From Brucella gallinifaecis (GTDB taxonomy: Bacteria > Pseudomonadota > Alphaproteobacteria > Rhizobiales > Rhizobiaceae): a stretch of DNA of 64,000 nucleotides. Numbering within the stretch: the stretch's first letter is position 1; the number at the start of each line of letters is the position of its first letter. The notes under the pieces were generated by a model, which did no database searches, was not told the DNA's origin, and saw only the letters and a list, made by a program, of their open reading frames with translations. The position numbers and the translations under genes are program-made. The stretch covers positions 186,001-250,000 of the forward strand of contig NZ_ML636804.1 of assembly GCF_006476605.1 (NCBI RefSeq), read 5' to 3'. Shown piece after piece: positions 1 through 11,085 of this stretch.

Positions 1-3000
1 GCCGAGGATGCGATTGTCGAGGAACATGCCCGTCAGTCGACCGGCGGCGTGACCATGGGCAATGCGATCAGCAGCCTGAAACGTATTGATGATATTGACT
101 GGGAAACATGGTTTGAAACCGTCAATGAGGTCGATGCGATCCTGCGCGATCACAGCGATTTCGAACTGCTCGATTTTCGTTCGCGCAATGCCTATCGTGT
201 GACGATTGAAAAGCTGGCCCGCTTTTCAGATATGAGCGAAATCGATATTACCTGGGCAGCACTCAGACTTGCGGAGGAAAGCAGGAGCGATGAAACGCAG
301 GCCGAAGGAAAAGGCTCGATAGCCTATTATCTTTCGGGCGATGGTCGCAAGGAGCTTGAGAAGCTTTGCTTCTATAAGGCGCCCTTTGGTACAAAAGTCC
401 TGCGCTTTTATCGTGGGCTTGGGCTTTTGGGTCTTTTCATCCCGACTGCAATCTTCACGATCATTATTCTGACAATCGTGCATTACTGCATGATGAAAGC
501 TGGCCTGTCGTCTGATCTGCGCATGCTCTTTACACTGCTTGCGCTTTTCCCGGCAATGGACGCTTCCTATTCACTGTTCAATGCGCTTGTCCCGCGCTTT
601 GTTCAGCCAACCCGTCTGATCGGGTTTGAATATAAGGAAGGCTTGCCTGTGGAGGCACGCACGCTTGTTGCCGTGCCGACCCTGATCACCACGCGTGATT
701 CCATCGATGAGCAGATCCGCAATCTTGAAGTCCATTATCTGACCAATCCGCGTGGCGAGATTTATTTTGCGCTGGTCAGCGACTGGACAGATGCACAGCA
801 GGAAATCACGCCTGCTGATATGGAAATCTATGATTATGCTCGCGAAGAAATTGCCAGGCTCAATGAGCATTATACCGGCAATGATCAGCCGCGTTTCTTC
901 CTGCTGCATCGCCGCAGGCTTTATAATGAAAAGCAGGGCTGCTGGATGGGCTGGGAGCGCAAGCGCGGCAAGCTGCATGAGCTGAACCTGCTTTTGCGTG
1001 GCGATCAGGATACCAGCTTTTTCCCTGCTGATGCACGCCTTCCAAAAGACATTAAATATGTGATGACGCTTGATGCGGATACACGCCTGACGCCGGAAGC
1101 TGTTACGCACCTTGTGGGCAAACTCAGCCATCCGCTCAACCGTCCTGTTTTCGACGAGAAGACTGGCCGGGTTGTGCGCGGTTATGGCATTTTGCAGCCG
1201 CGCGTTACGCCATCATTGACCACCGGCGATGAAGCCTCGTTCCTGCAACGTGTGTTCTCGGTCAATCGCGGCATTGATCCTTATGTCTTTGCAGTGTCCG
1301 ATACCTATCAGGATCTGCTCGGAGAGGGCACCTTTACGGGCAAGGGCCTTTACGACATCGATGCTTTTGAAACGGCACTCAAAAACCGTGTGCCGGAAAA
1401 TACCCTGCTCAGTCACGATCTGCTCGAGGGCGGCTATGCGCGTGCGGCCCTTGTCAGTGACGTGGAAATCGTTGAAGACTATCCGACCGGTTACAATGTT
1501 GACGTTTCGCGCCATCATCGCTGGGCGCGTGGTGACTGGCAGCTTCTGCCTTGGCTGTTTTCGACCAACCGGGGCGTCACAGCTGTTACCCGCTGGAAGA
1601 TGGTTGATAATCTGCGCCGTTCGCTCAATCCGATCATGTGGTTGATTGCGTCGGTGATTGGCTGGAGCATCCTGCCTGTTGGTGTTGCTTCCGTCTGGCA
1701 GGTATTCCTGATTGTCAGCATGTTCGTTGCGCCAACTTTTGGCATTCTCACCAATCTCATTCCATCGAATATGGATTATTCGCTCAAAGGTCATGCCCAA
1801 TCGGTATTGACCGATGTTGCGCTTGGCACCGCAGATGTTGCGCTGCGCACCACCTTCATTGCTCATTCGGCCTTCCTGATGGCTGATGCAATCGTGCGCA
1901 CGATCTATCGTCTGTTCGTATCGCATCGCGATCTGCTCGAATGGAAGACGGCAGCGCAGGCAAAATCATCGCCGGATACGCTGCTTTATTATTTCCAGCT
2001 CATGTGGCCGGCCATGGTCATTGCGGCACTTGCAATTTTCATCCCGCTTGGTGCGAATAGCCATGCGGCCCTGATTGCGGCCCCTTTTGCTGTGATCTGG
2101 TTTGCATCTCCTCTGGTTGCATGGCTTGTCAGTCGATCGGCCAAGCCCCAGGATACGCTGGAAGTTCTCTCCTCCGACAAGGCGGATCTTCGCCGCTATG
2201 CGCGGCGTACATGGCGTTATTTTGCCGAATTCACAAATGAAGAAAACAACCATTTGCCGCCGGATAATTTTCAGGAAGACCCGGCGCCGATTGTTGCCCA
2301 GCGCACTTCGCCAACCAATATCGGTGTTTATGTTCTCTCGGTTATTGCGGCGCGTGATTTCGGCTGGATCGGCTTTGATGAAACGCTGGAGCGCATTCAA
2401 AAGACCATCACCACGCTTGAAAAGATGGAGAAATATCAGGGCCATCTCTACAACTGGTATGAAACAAATACGCTGGCGCCAATGCATCCGCTTTATGTTT
2501 CTGCGGTCGATAGTGGTAATCTTGCCGGCCATCTCGTAACCCTTTCTTCTGCGCTCGAAGAATGGGCGGAAGCACCAAGTGTCTATCTTCAGGCCGATCT
2601 CGACGGTATTCTCGACGTCAATGATATTCTTGAGGAAAGCATTGCGCAGATACCCGATGACCGGCGTATCCTGCGTCCGCTGCGCCGCCGTCTGGAAGAG
2701 CGGATTGCCAATTTCCGCCGTGCCGTGCGCACCATCAAGGAAGAGCCGGAATCCGCATCTTTCCGCACGATCAATCTGTCACTCTTTGCCACAGATATTG
2801 TGCGCTTGATGGAAGAACTCGATAGCGAGATTGAAACTCCGCTCAGTGCTGAAGCCAGGGAATGGGCCAATATTCTGGTCGATACCTGCAAGGCACATAC
2901 GGATGATTCCGTTGGCGAGCACAATACGGAAGAGCTGCGCGAGCGTTTGCAGGATCTGGCCGGGCGCTCGCGCCAACTGGCCTTTGATATGCAGTTCGGC

Positions 3001-6000
3001 TTTCTTGAACGTAAAGAACGCCGCCTTCTTTCCATCGGTTTCCGTGTTCAGGAAAATGAACTCGATGAAAGCTGCTATGATCTTCTGGCGTCCGAAGCCC
3101 GCCTTGCCAGCTTGTTTGCGATTGCCAAGGGTGATGTGCCGGTAGAGCATTGGTTCAAGCTTGGGCGTCTATTGGTGCCGGTAGGCTGGAAGGGCGCTTT
3201 GCTTTCCTGGTCCGGCTCGATGTTTGAATATCTTATGCCGCCGCTGGTCATGTCCGAACCGCTTGGCTCATTACTCGACCAGACCAACAAGCTCGTGGTG
3301 CAGCGTCAGATTGATTATGCGACCTCGCGCGGCCTGCCATGGGGCATTTCGGAAGCGGCATTCAATGCGCGTGATGCGCATATGAATTATCAATATTCCA
3401 ATTTTGGTGTGCCAAATCTCGGTCTTCAGCGTGGTCTGTCGCGTAATGCGGTCATTGCGCCCTATGCAAGCCTGCTTGCCGCGCAATATCAGCCAGCCGC
3501 AGCAGTGGCCAATCTCAAACGTCTGGCAAAGCTTGGTGCGCTGGGCCGCTATGGTTTCCACGATTCGGTGGATTTTACCCCTTCGCGTGTTCGTGAAGGT
3601 GAAACCTGTGCCGTTGTGAAAAACTATTATGCCCATCATCATGGCATGTCGATTATCGCGGTCAATAACGTGATTTTTGAAGGCCGTATGCGTGAGCGTT
3701 TCCATTCCGATCCGGTGATTGAAGCGGCAGAATTGCTGTTGCAGGAAAAGGCACCGCGCGAAATCCCGATGATCTACGCCAAGACGGAAAATCCGATGCG
3801 CGTGGATTCAGGCGGCTTTGACGATGCGCCAATGCGCATTATCGATGTGCCTTTCAAGGCACCGCGCACCACCCATATGATGTCCAATGGTCAATATGCG
3901 CTGATGGTCACGGCCAATGGTTCGGGTTACAGCCGCTGGCACAATTGGGACATTACCCGTTTCCATGCCGATGCAACGGAAGACCTGCAAGGCAGTTTCC
4001 TGTTCCTGCGCGACATGGAAAGTGGTTACTGGTGGTCTGCAACCGGTGAGCCAGTGCGCAATCCTGACGAAGAAACCAAGACGGTGTTCACCGAAGACAA
4101 GGCGGAATTTTACAAGACTGCCGGTGATATCAAGACCGTCATGGAAGTGATTGTGTCCTCAGAGTCCGATGGTGAAGGCCGCAGGCTTGATATTATCAAC
4201 ACCTCTGCGCGTGATCGGGTCATTGAAGTGACCTCCTATTGCGAACTGGTGCTGACGGATAGTGACAGCGATGCTGCGCATCCGGCATTCGCCAAGATGT
4301 TTGTGGAGACGGAAATTGCGGATAATGGCTCGACCATTTATGCCAAGCGCCGCAAGCGGGCGCCGTCTGACCCGGATATTCACGTCGCTCATTTCGTGAC
4401 CGACCTGTCCGGTTCGATCCGCGAAACAGAAGTCGAAACCGATCGCCGTGCTTTTATCGGTCGTGGTCGTTCGCTGCGTGACGCGAGCGCCTTTGATGAA
4501 GGTGCGACCTTTACCGGCTCTCAGGGTTGTGTGCTTGATCCGATTGCATCGGTGCGCACGCGGGTCCGTGTTCCGGCGCACAAGAAAGTGAGCCTTGTTT
4601 TCTGGACCTTTGCAGGCGGCAGCCGTGATGCGGTGGAACATGCTGTTGCAACCCATCGTCATCCTGAAACTTTTGTTCGTGAATATTCGCTGTCATGGAC
4701 CAGCTCGCAGGTAGAACTCTATCATATCGGCATCAAGCCTGCGGAAGCAGCCGATTATCAGAAGGTTGCGGCCTATCTGCTTTATCCAGAGCGGACCATG
4801 CGCCAGCCGCCGGAAACCATTGCGGCAGGTCTTGGCAAACAGTCCAATCTCTGGCCAATGTCAATCTCGGGCGACTATCCGATCTTTGCATTGCGCATTG
4901 ATAATGAAGCCGATCTCGATGTGTTGCGTGGCGTGCTGCGTGCGCAGGAATACTGGCGCAGCAAGGGCTTGACGGTGGATGTGGTCGCGGTCAATGAACG
5001 CGCCTTCTCCTATGCGCAGGATACGCAGCGTGCGATTGACTGGATCATTGAGGGCTTCCGTGCCCGCGGTGGTGATCAGCCGCATATTTTTGCTGTTCGT
5101 CGTGATCAGATGAGCGAGGAAAGCTACAACACCTTGCTTGCTTCTGCCCGTATTGTCATGCATGCGCAGAATGGCTCGCTGGCTGAACAGCTTCGCCGCA
5201 GTGAAGAACTCACCGTGGATATTGCTGCTCGCAGTGATGGCAAGACACCGGCGTCGCAACAAGGGCTTGGTGCTGCGGGTCTTGCGCCGGCAACGATTGA
5301 GCGCGGCAACGAAGAACGCCGTCTGGTCGCCAGGCCAAAACCTGTCACACGTCCTGCCCCGACCGGTGATGATCTAAGATTCTGGAACGGCTATGGTGGT
5401 TTTGCTGAAGATGGCAGCTATGTTGTGCGTATCAATAATCGCACAACCACGCCGCATCCATGGATCAATGTGATCGCCAATCCGAATTTTGGCTTCCATG
5501 TCTCGGCAGAAGGCTCGGCTTTCACCTGGGCGGGTAACAGCCGTGATTATCAGCTCACCCCTTGGGCCAATGATCCTGTCACCAACCGTCCGGGAGAGGC
5601 GATCTATATTCTCGACCGCGAAACGGGACGCAGCTTTGCCCCAACGGCCAATGTATTGCGCGATGAGGCCGTGACCTATGAAGCACGGCACAGCCATGGC
5701 TACAGCACATTTGCCGCCCAGCATGGTGAACTGGCACTGGAGTTGACGCATATTGTCGATGCGGAAAAGCCGGTTCGTCTTTCACGCCTCAAAATCACCA
5801 ATATGGGCCGTTCCAGGCGCAAGCTGCGGGTCTATGGCTATGTGGAATGGGTGCTTGGCAATGCCCGCTCGAAGAATGTGCCGTTCATCGTGCCATCGCA
5901 GGATGAAGAACTGGGTGCACTCTTTGCCGGCAATCCCTATCACCCTGATAAGTCCGCTCAGGTAGCTTTCTTTGCAGCATCCGAAAAGCCGCAATCTGTA

Positions 6001-7764
6001 ACGGCAGACCGTGGTGAGTTTATCGGCTCAACCGGCTCGGTGGATCGTCCTGAAGTCGTGCTTGGTGGCAAAGCACTGTCCAACACGGTCGAAGCCGGGC
6101 GTGATCCCTGTGCAGCACTCGCAATCGATGTTGAAGTTGGTCCGGGCGAAAGCCGCGAAATGGTGTTCCTGCTTGGTAATGCAGTTGATCAACAGCAGGC
6201 AAAGGCGCTGGTTACAGAAAGCCGCAAGGCTTCCTTTGATAAAAAGCTCAATGCCGTGCGCAAACATTGGGAAGGCCTGTTCAATCGTGTACAGGTCAAG
6301 ACGCCTGATCCGGCATTTGATCTTCTGATCAATGGCTGGCTGCCCTATCAGGCAATTGCCTGCCGTATCTGGGCGCGTGCAGCCTTCTATCAGGCCAGCG
6401 GTGCTTTCGGCTTCCGCGACCAGTTGCAGGATACGCTGTCGCTCTTGCTGATTGATCCGTCACTGGCGCGCGCACAGATACTTAATGCCGCTTCGCGTCA
6501 GTTCCCGGAAGGGGACGTCCAGCATTGGTGGTTGCCTGCAACAGGTGCAGGCGTTCGTACGCTGATTTCCGATGATGTTGTCTGGCTTGGCTATGGCACT
6601 TCGCTTTATGTGCAAACCACTGGCGATCATGCAATCCTCGACGAAAAACTGGCGTTCCTGAAAGGACGTGCGCTGGATGAGGGCGAACATGACGCCTTCT
6701 TTGAACCGGAAATTTCCGATCAAACCGTGAGCCTCTATGAGCATTGTGCTCTGGCACTTGATCTGGCGATCAAGCGCACGGGTAAGCACGGTCTGCCCTT
6801 GATGCTTGGTGGTGACTGGAACGACGGCATGAACCTTGTCGGTGTGAAGGGCGAGGGTGAGAGCGTGTGGCTTGGCTGGTTCCTCGCCTATACATTGCGT
6901 CAGTTCATTCCGATTGCGCAATCGCGCAAGGATGATCGTGTAAAAGCATGGACTGCGCATCTTGAAAGCCTGACCAAAGCGCTCGATCGCGATGGCTGGG
7001 ATGGCGAATGGTATCGCCGTGGCTTCTTTGACAATGGTTCGCCGCTTGGCTCGAAAGACAGCGACGAATGCCAGATCGATGCGATTGCGCAATCGTGGAG
7101 TGTGCTGTCCGGCGTTGCCGATCCAAAGCGTTCGCAACAGGCAATGGAGTCGCTTGAAAAGCACCTGCTTGACGATCAGGGTGAATTGCTGCGGCTCTTC
7201 ACACCACCTTTCGACAAGACGGTTCAGGAGCCGGGTTATATCAAGGGCTATCCGCCGGGTGTCCGTGAGAATGGCGGTCAATATACCCATGGTGCAACCT
7301 GGGCAATTCTGGCACTTGCCCGCATGGGCAAAAATGCGGAAGCTTGGAAGCTGTTCTCACTGATCAGCCCGGTTAATCACGGTCGCAATCCGGATATTTA
7401 CCGCGTTGAACCCTATGTGATTGCAGCCGATATTTATTCGGTCGAGCCGCGTCGCGGACAGGGTGGCTGGACATGGTATACGGGCTCTGCCGGCTGGTTT
7501 TATCGTGTGGCGACTGAAGGTATTTTGGGCATTACCAAACATGGTGATCGCCTGCATCTTGACCCGGCGCTGCCGCCGCAATGGGATGGCTATGAAGCGG
7601 AACTTCGTTTCGGCGAAGCGCTCTATCGTGTGAAGGTTGTGGCTGGCGCCAGGACTAGGGTCGTCAAGCTCAATGGTCGCAAGCTGGGCAAACCGGATGA
7701 AGGCGTGCCGATAAAAACCGATGGTGAACATGAAATTATAGTAGAGCTTCCCAAATCTGAATGA
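1..7764 (+). CDS. cgs: Cyclic beta-1,2-glucan synthase, 5' truncated by window edge
   Basis: The frame is open from base 1 and gives about 2,587 residues. Known Brucella Cgs is roughly 2,860 residues, so the N-terminus lies outside the window. Cgs is an inner-membrane enzyme that primes, extends, trims and cyclises periplasmic beta-1,2-glucan from UDP-glucose, and affects osmotic adaptation and host interaction. Membrane segments are visible near nt 420-620, 1630-1770 and 1980-2150. A GT84-type core carries a DADTR metal-binding motif at about nt 1072 and an RHHRW motif (Q/RxxRW type) at 1510-1524. The C-terminal third is a GH94 phosphorylase-like domain with GDWNDGMN near nt 6811, which holds the expected catalytic Asp. 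A strong terminator follows the stop. Identification is secure; the exact start is not visible. Confidence 0.96.
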   Translation, partial: AEDAIVEEHARQSTGGVTMGNAISSLKRIDDIDWETWFETVNEVDAILRDHSDFELLDFRSRNAYRVTIEKLARFSDMSEIDITWAALRLAEESRSDETQAEGKGSIAYYLSGDGRKELEKLCFYKAPFGTKVLRFYRGLGLLGLFIPTAIFTIIILTIVHYCMMKAGLSSDLRMLFTLLALFPAMDASYSLFNALVPRFVQPTRLIGFEYKEGLPVEARTLVAVPTLITTRDSIDEQIRNLEVHYLTNPRGEIYFALVSDWTDAQQEITPADMEIYDYAREEIARLNEHYTGNDQPRFFLLHRRRLYNEKQGCWMGWERKRGKLHELNLLLRGDQDTSFFPADARLPKDIKYVMTLDADTRLTPEAVTHLVGKLSHPLNRPVFDEKTGRVVRGYGILQPRVTPSLTTGDEASFLQRVFSVNRGIDPYVFAVSDTYQDLLGEGTFTGKGLYDIDAFETALKNRVPENTLLSHDLLEGGYARAALVSDVEIVEDYPTGYNVDVSRHHRWARGDWQLLPWLFSTNRGVTAVTRWKMVDNLRRSLNPIMWLIASVIGWSILPVGVASVWQVFLIVSMFVAPTFGILTNLIPSNMDYSLKGHAQSVLTDVALGTADVALRTTFIAHSAFLMADAIVRTIYRLFVSHRDLLEWKTAAQAKSSPDTLLYYFQLMWPAMVIAALAIFIPLGANSHAALIAAPFAVIWFASPLVAWLVSRSAKPQDTLEVLSSDKADLRRYARRTWRYFAEFTNEENNHLPPDNFQEDPAPIVAQRTSPTNIGVYVLSVIAARDFGWIGFDETLERIQKTITTLEKMEKYQGHLYNWYETNTLAPMHPLYVSAVDSGNLAGHLVTLSSALEEWAEAPSVYLQADLDGILDVNDILEESIAQIPDDRRILRPLRRRLEERIANFRRAVRTIKEEPESASFRTINLSLFATDIVRLMEELDSEIETPLSAEAREWANILVDTCKAHTDDSVGEHNTEELRERLQDLAGRSRQLAFDMQFGFLERKERRLLSIGFRVQENELDESCYDLLASEARLASLFAIAKGDVPVEHWFKLGRLLVPVGWKGALLSWSGSMFEYLMPPLVMSEPLGSLLDQTNKLVVQRQIDYATSRGLPWGISEAAFNARDAHMNYQYSNFGVPNLGLQRGLSRNAVIAPYASLLAAQYQPAAAVANLKRLAKLGALGRYGFHDSVDFTPSRVREGETCAVVKNYYAHHHGMSIIAVNNVIFEGRMRERFHSDPVIEAAELLLQEKAPREIPMIYAKTENPMRVDSGGFDDAPMRIIDVPFKAPRTTHMMSNGQYALMVTANGSGYSRWHNWDITRFHADATEDLQGSFLFLRDMESGYWWSATGEPVRNPDEETKTVFTEDKAEFYKTAGDIKTVMEVIVSSESDGEGRRLDIINTSARDRVIEVTSYCELVLTDSDSDAAHPAFAKMFVETEIADNGSTIYAKRRKRAPSDPDIHVAHFVTDLSGSIRETEVETDRRAFIGRGRSLRDASAFDEGATFTGSQGCVLDPIASVRTRVRVPAHKKVSLVFWTFAGGSRDAVEHAVATHRHPETFVREYSLSWTSSQVELYHIGIKPAEAADYQKVAAYLLYPERTMRQPPETIAAGLGKQSNLWPMSISGDYPIFALRIDNEADLDVLRGVLRAQEYWRSKGLTVDVVAVNERAFSYAQDTQRAIDWIIEGFRARGGDQPHIFAVRRDQMSEESYNTLLASARIVMHAQNGSLAEQLRRSEELTVDIAARSDGKTPASQQGLGAAGLAPATIERGNEERRLVARPKPVTRPAPTGDDLRFWNGYGGFAEDGSYVVRINNRTTTPHPWINVIANPNFGFHVSAEGSAFTWAGNSRDYQLTPWANDPVTNRPGEAIYILDRETGRSFAPTANVLRDEAVTYEARHSHGYSTFAAQHGELALELTHIVDAEKPVRLSRLKITNMGRSRRKLRVYGYVEWVLGNARSKNVPFIVPSQDEELGALFAGNPYHPDKSAQVAFFAASEKPQSVTADRGEFIGSTGSVDRPEVVLGGKALSNTVEAGRDPCAALAIDVEVGPGESREMVFLLGNAVDQQQAKALVTESRKASFDKKLNAVRKHWEGLFNRVQVKTPDPAFDLLINGWLPYQAIACRIWARAAFYQASGAFGFRDQLQDTLSLLLIDPSLARAQILNAASRQFPEGDVQHWWLPATGAGVRTLISDDVVWLGYGTSLYVQTTGDHAILDEKLAFLKGRALDEGEHDAFFEPEISDQTVSLYEHCALALDLAIKRTGKHGLPLMLGGDWNDGMNLVGVKGEGESVWLGWFLAYTLRQFIPIAQSRKDDRVKAWTAHLESLTKALDRDGWDGEWYRRGFFDNGSPLGSKDSDECQIDAIAQSWSVLSGVADPKRSQQAMESLEKHLLDDQGELLRLFTPPFDKTVQEPGYIKGYPPGVRENGGQYTHGATWAILALARMGKNAEAWKLFSLISPVNHGRNPDIYRVEPYVIAADIYSVEPRRGQGGWTWYTGSAGWFYRVATEGILGITKHGDRLHLDPALPPQWDGYEAELRFGEALYRVKVVAGARTRVVKLNGRKLGKPDEGVPIKTDGEHEIIVELPKSE

Positions 7765-7773
7765 AGCATTTAA

Positions 7774-7803
7774 AAAGGCGGGTGAAAACCCGCCTTTCTT
7801 TTT
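7774..7803 (+). terminator. Rho-independent terminator after cgs
   Basis: A perfect 9-bp stem (AAAGGCGGG / CCCGCCTTT) with a 6-nt loop is followed by a T-rich tract. It lies 10 bases after the cgs stop codon. Confidence 0.9.
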
Positions 7804-7857
7804 GCTGCATTCGCTTTTGCGGTGCTTGCAGCATATGCTCATGCAATGGAGGCCGCT

Positions 7858-9162
7858 ATGGCCAAAACCGATATCGCGCGGCGCGTCTTTAACCACGCAT
7901 GGAAGCTCGATCCTATTGTCCGCAGTCTGCTGGATACGGATTTTTACAAGCTTCTGATGTTGCAGATGATCTGGGGGCTTTACCCCAAGGTAGATGCGAC
8001 CTTCTCGCTCATCAACCGCACGACATCGGTGCGGCTTGCCGATGAGATTGATGAAGGCGAATTGCGTGCGCAGCTTGATCATGCACGCACATTGCGTTTC
8101 ACCAAAAAAGAAATGATCTGGCTGGCGGGTAACAGTTTTTATGGCCGCAAGCAGATTTTTCAGCCCGAGTTTCTTCAATGGCTGCATGATTTTCAACTGC
8201 CGGAATATGAATTGAACCGCAAGGATGGCCAGTATGAGCTAAATTTCCATGGTCCGTGGTCTCACACGACCATGTGGGAAATTCCGGCTCTTGCCATTAT
8301 CAATGAGCTTCGTTCGCGTGCTGCGATGAAAAGCCTCGGGCCGTTTTCGCTCGATGTGCTTTATGCCCGTGCCAAGGCCAAGATGTGGAGCAAGGTCGAG
8401 CGGCTGCGCGAATTGCCTGATCTCAAGATTTCAGATTTTGGTACGCGTCGTCGCCATTCTTTCCTGTGGCAGCGCTGGTGCGTGGAAGCCTTGAAAGAGG
8501 GTATCGGTTCAGCTTTTACCGGCACCAGCAATGTGCTTCTGGCGATGGATAATGATCTTGAAGCGCTTGGCACCAATGCGCATGAATTGCCGATGGTGCT
8601 GGCAGCGCTTGCCAATACAGATGAAGAGCTGCGTTCTGCACCCTATCGCGTGCTACAGGACTGGAACCGCTATTATGGCGGCAATCTTCTTATCGTTCTG
8701 CCCGATGCCTTTGGCACGGCTGCTTTCCTGCGCAATGCGCCGGACTGGGTTGCTGACTGGACCGGCTTCCGCCCCGACAGCGCTCCGCCGATTGAAGGCG
8801 GAGAACGTATTATTGAATGGTGGAAATCACGCGGCAAGGACCCACGCGAAAAGCTTTTGATTTTCTCCGATGCGCTCGATGTCGATACGATTGAGGAAAC
8901 CTATCGCCACTTTGAAGGACGAGTGCGCATGAGCTTTGGCTGGGGCACCAACTTGACCAATGACTTTGCCGGTTGTGCACCGACAACGATCCATGGCCTG
9001 AAAGCCATATCGCTGGTTTGCAAGGTGATTGATGCCAATGGTCGTCCGGCAGTCAAGCTTTCGGATAATCCGCAGAAGGCAACTGGCGATCCGAAGGAAG
9101 TCGAGCGCTATCTCAAATTCTTCGGCAATGAAGAACGTGTGGAGCAACTCGTCAAGGTTTGA
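7858..9162 (+). CDS. pncB: Nicotinate phosphoribosyltransferase
   Basis: PncB converts nicotinate, PRPP and ATP to nicotinate mononucleotide in the Preiss-Handler NAD salvage route, in the cytoplasm. The family signature [13 protein letters not shown] occurs near the N-terminus. GTRRRHSF near residue 200 carries the His that is autophosphorylated in PncB enzymes. The C-terminal part holds [10 protein letters not shown] and [11 protein letters not shown], which are typical phosphate-binding segments. A GTG 36 bases upstream would also keep the frame. I chose ATG at 7858 because GGAGG at 7848-7852 is well spaced and the resulting 434 residues match Brucella PncB. It is probably monocistronic, since a terminator precedes it and the next gene is convergent. 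Confidence 0.95.
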   Translation: MAKTDIARRVFNHAWKLDPIVRSLLDTDFYKLLMLQMIWGLYPKVDATFSLINRTTSVRLADEIDEGELRAQLDHARTLRFTKKEMIWLAGNSFYGRKQIFQPEFLQWLHDFQLPEYELNRKDGQYELNFHGPWSHTTMWEIPALAIINELRSRAAMKSLGPFSLDVLYARAKAKMWSKVERLRELPDLKISDFGTRRRHSFLWQRWCVEALKEGIGSAFTGTSNVLLAMDNDLEALGTNAHELPMVLAALANTDEELRSAPYRVLQDWNRYYGGNLLIVLPDAFGTAAFLRNAPDWVADWTGFRPDSAPPIEGGERIIEWWKSRGKDPREKLLIFSDALDVDTIEETYRHFEGRVRMSFGWGTNLTNDFAGCAPTTIHGLKAISLVCKVIDANGRPAVKLSDNPQKATGDPKEVERYLKFFGNEERVEQLVKV

Positions 9163-9176
9163 CGAGTTGCATTTTA

Positions 9177-10007
9177 CTATTCCATCAGCCGCGCAGTACC
9201 GGACAGGCGGATAGGCTCGCCGCGTATATGGCCAATCTCTGCATGTAGATGGCAGGGGATTCCCATATCTTCGCCCTGAAATACTTCGATAGAGCCTTCA
9301 TGCGGCCAAGCAATATCGCGCAGGTAAGCGGCAAAGGCGGCAGTCGAGGCACCTGTCGCAGGATCTTCATAGACACCACCTGATGCAAATGGGTTGCGGC
9401 TGTGAAAACGCCTTGGCGTTTCAGCATAAACCAGCAGGATTGTGGTCCAGCCCTGACGGTTCATCAAGACCCGACCACGTTGCAGATCATAATGCATGGC
9501 TGCAAGTTTCTCGCGTGAACGCAAAGCCAGCACGATATGATCAGCCCCGGCATGAATCAGCGCAGGTGGAATATTCGGAGCCAGATCGTCTTTTTCATAG
9601 TTGAACAATGCAAGCGCCTGCTCAATCTCGATTTCAGATGCGGCACGATTGCGGGTTGCTGGCGATTGCAGGCTGGCGGCAAAAAGATCGCCTTCTTTTC
9701 GGCCTTTCACGCTGATTTCAGCATTGTTGAGTTTGAGTGCAAAATGCCCGTCACCTTCGCGCATGGCGAGGGCTGCGCCAAGCGCAATGGTCGCATGGCC
9801 GCAAAACGGAATTTCTGTTTCCGGTGCAAAATAGCGCACACGAAAACCTCCCGCTTCCGGCGTGGCAAAGGCCGTTTCCGAAAAACCCACATCCTTGGCA
9901 ATCTTCTGCATGTCCTCGCTTGAGGGCATTTTTTCAGAAATCAGTACACCGGCTGGATTACCACCCTGATTGCCTTGCGAGAAGGCAGCTATACGCAAGA
10001 CGTCCAA
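9177..10007 (-). CDS. PhzF family isomerase/epimerase-like protein
   Basis: This is a two-lobed PhzF/DapF-fold protein. PhzF itself isomerises a phenazine precursor, but most homologues, including this one, have no known substrate. The family motifs are GNPAGV near the N-terminus, FSETAF carrying the usual catalytic Glu, CGHATIALGAAL, and EDPATGASTAAFAAYL in the second lobe. The frame stays open up to a TTG at 10052. I prefer the TTG at 10007 because a CGAGGG Shine-Dalgarno (10013-10020 on the complement) precedes it at good spacing and the protein then begins with the conserved first strand. It gives 276 residues. It is convergent with pncB. No phenazine genes are nearby, so a biosynthetic role there is unlikely. 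Confidence 0.85.
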   Translation of the reverse strand: MDVLRIAAFSQGNQGGNPAGVLISEKMPSSEDMQKIAKDVGFSETAFATPEAGGFRVRYFAPETEIPFCGHATIALGAALAMREGDGHFALKLNNAEISVKGRKEGDLFAASLQSPATRNRAASEIEIEQALALFNYEKDDLAPNIPPALIHAGADHIVLALRSREKLAAMHYDLQRGRVLMNRQGWTTILLVYAETPRRFHSRNPFASGGVYEDPATGASTAAFAAYLRDIAWPHEGSIEVFQGEDMGIPCHLHAEIGHIRGEPIRLSGTARLME

Positions 10008-10140
10008 TGATTGTCCCTCGCTTGATTTCGATTCTCTGTCGTCCTTGTTCAATAGAAGGCGCTAAATAAGACAGGTCAAGGGCGAGGGACTGTCCGTTCA
10101 CACACAAGTTCTAATTGGGGGTGGATCTAGGGTCTTGACC

Positions 10141-11067
10141 CTAATCTTTCATTTCCACCGCCCATGGCGGATTGGCGCCTGCGCGTGAAACTGTGACTGC
10201 CGCAGCACGAACGCCAAGCGCCACGGCTGCATGTATCTGATCTTCATTGAGTTGAGCGATCGCCTGCTTGTTCAACAGACGATCAGCATTGAGGCTTGCA
10301 AGAATCCCCGCATTGACAGTATCGCCCGCGCCAACCGTATCGATCACATCGACCCTCACGCCCGGCACGCGAACGGTGGCATTTGCGCTATAGGCATCAG
10401 CTCCATGCGCCCCTTTGGTAATGACAATCAGCTTCGGCCCAAGCTTGAGCCATCGCGCGGCAATCGCGTCATGACTGCCAGTTTCGCCGAACCAGTCGAG
10501 ATCTTCATCCGAGAGTTTCACAATATCTGAAAGCGCGATCATGCGCTTCATGCGGGCAAGATGTTTTTCGCGGTCGGTAATAAAGCTTGAGCGAATATTC
10601 GGATCGAGGAACATGACACGGCTCTTGGCCTCACGTTTCATCAGTGCCTCATAAACGCTGCCACAAGGCTCGGAAATCAGACTGATACAGCCAAACAGCA
10701 TGGCTTTTATTGTATCATCAATCGGCGGGATATCGCTTTGCGATAGCATCCGCAGTGCTGTGTTTTCATCATAAAAAGCATAGCGTGCCTGCCCATCAAT
10801 GAGGCGGACAAAAGCCAACGTTGTCGGACGATCCGAGGTGGCTGAGAAAGAATAATCGACATTGGATCGTGCGAGCGTATCACGCAGCACATCGCCGAAA
10901 AAATCGGACGACAGCCCTGAGAAGAACCCGGTCGGGACATTCAGGCGTCCAAGCGCTATTGCCGAGTTGAAAACCGATCCACCGGCAAGCGGTAAAAATG
11001 CCGTCTCACCATTCGCGGTTTCGCGTGGCAGCATGTCGATCAGAGCTTCGCCGCAACAAAGGATCAT
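10141..11067 (-). CDS. PfkB family sugar kinase (fructokinase-like)
   Basis: This is a ribokinase/PfkB-fold kinase of about 308 residues that transfers phosphate from ATP to a sugar. The N-terminal CCGEALIDMLP and GGSVFNSAIALGRL segments form the sugar-binding region. The C-terminal DTVGAGDTVNAGIL is the PfkB signature 2, with the GAGD anion hole and catalytic Asp. Overall similarity is to fructokinases, but the substrate cannot be proved from motifs. An in-frame TTG at 11085 abuts the upstream stop; I chose ATG at 11067 because it begins at the conserved first strand. It follows the short-chain dehydrogenase in the same direction with almost no gap, so the two are probably cotranscribed. A small AGGGTC/GACCCT palindrome overlaps the stop codon. 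Confidence 0.88.
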   Translation of the reverse strand: MILCCGEALIDMLPRETANGETAFLPLAGGSVFNSAIALGRLNVPTGFFSGLSSDFFGDVLRDTLARSNVDYSFSATSDRPTTLAFVRLIDGQARYAFYDENTALRMLSQSDIPPIDDTIKAMLFGCISLISEPCGSVYEALMKREAKSRVMFLDPNIRSSFITDREKHLARMKRMIALSDIVKLSDEDLDWFGETGSHDAIAARWLKLGPKLIVITKGAHGADAYSANATVRVPGVRVDVIDTVGAGDTVNAGILASLNADRLLNKQAIAQLNEDQIHAAVALGVRAAAVTVSRAGANPPWAVEMKD

Positions 11068-11085
11068 GGATAACCCGACTTTCAA

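Noticed and set aside
571-1131. 186-codon antisense frame inside cgs
   Set aside because: It is a shadow of the strongly coding plus-strand frame, with no motif and no ribosome-binding site.
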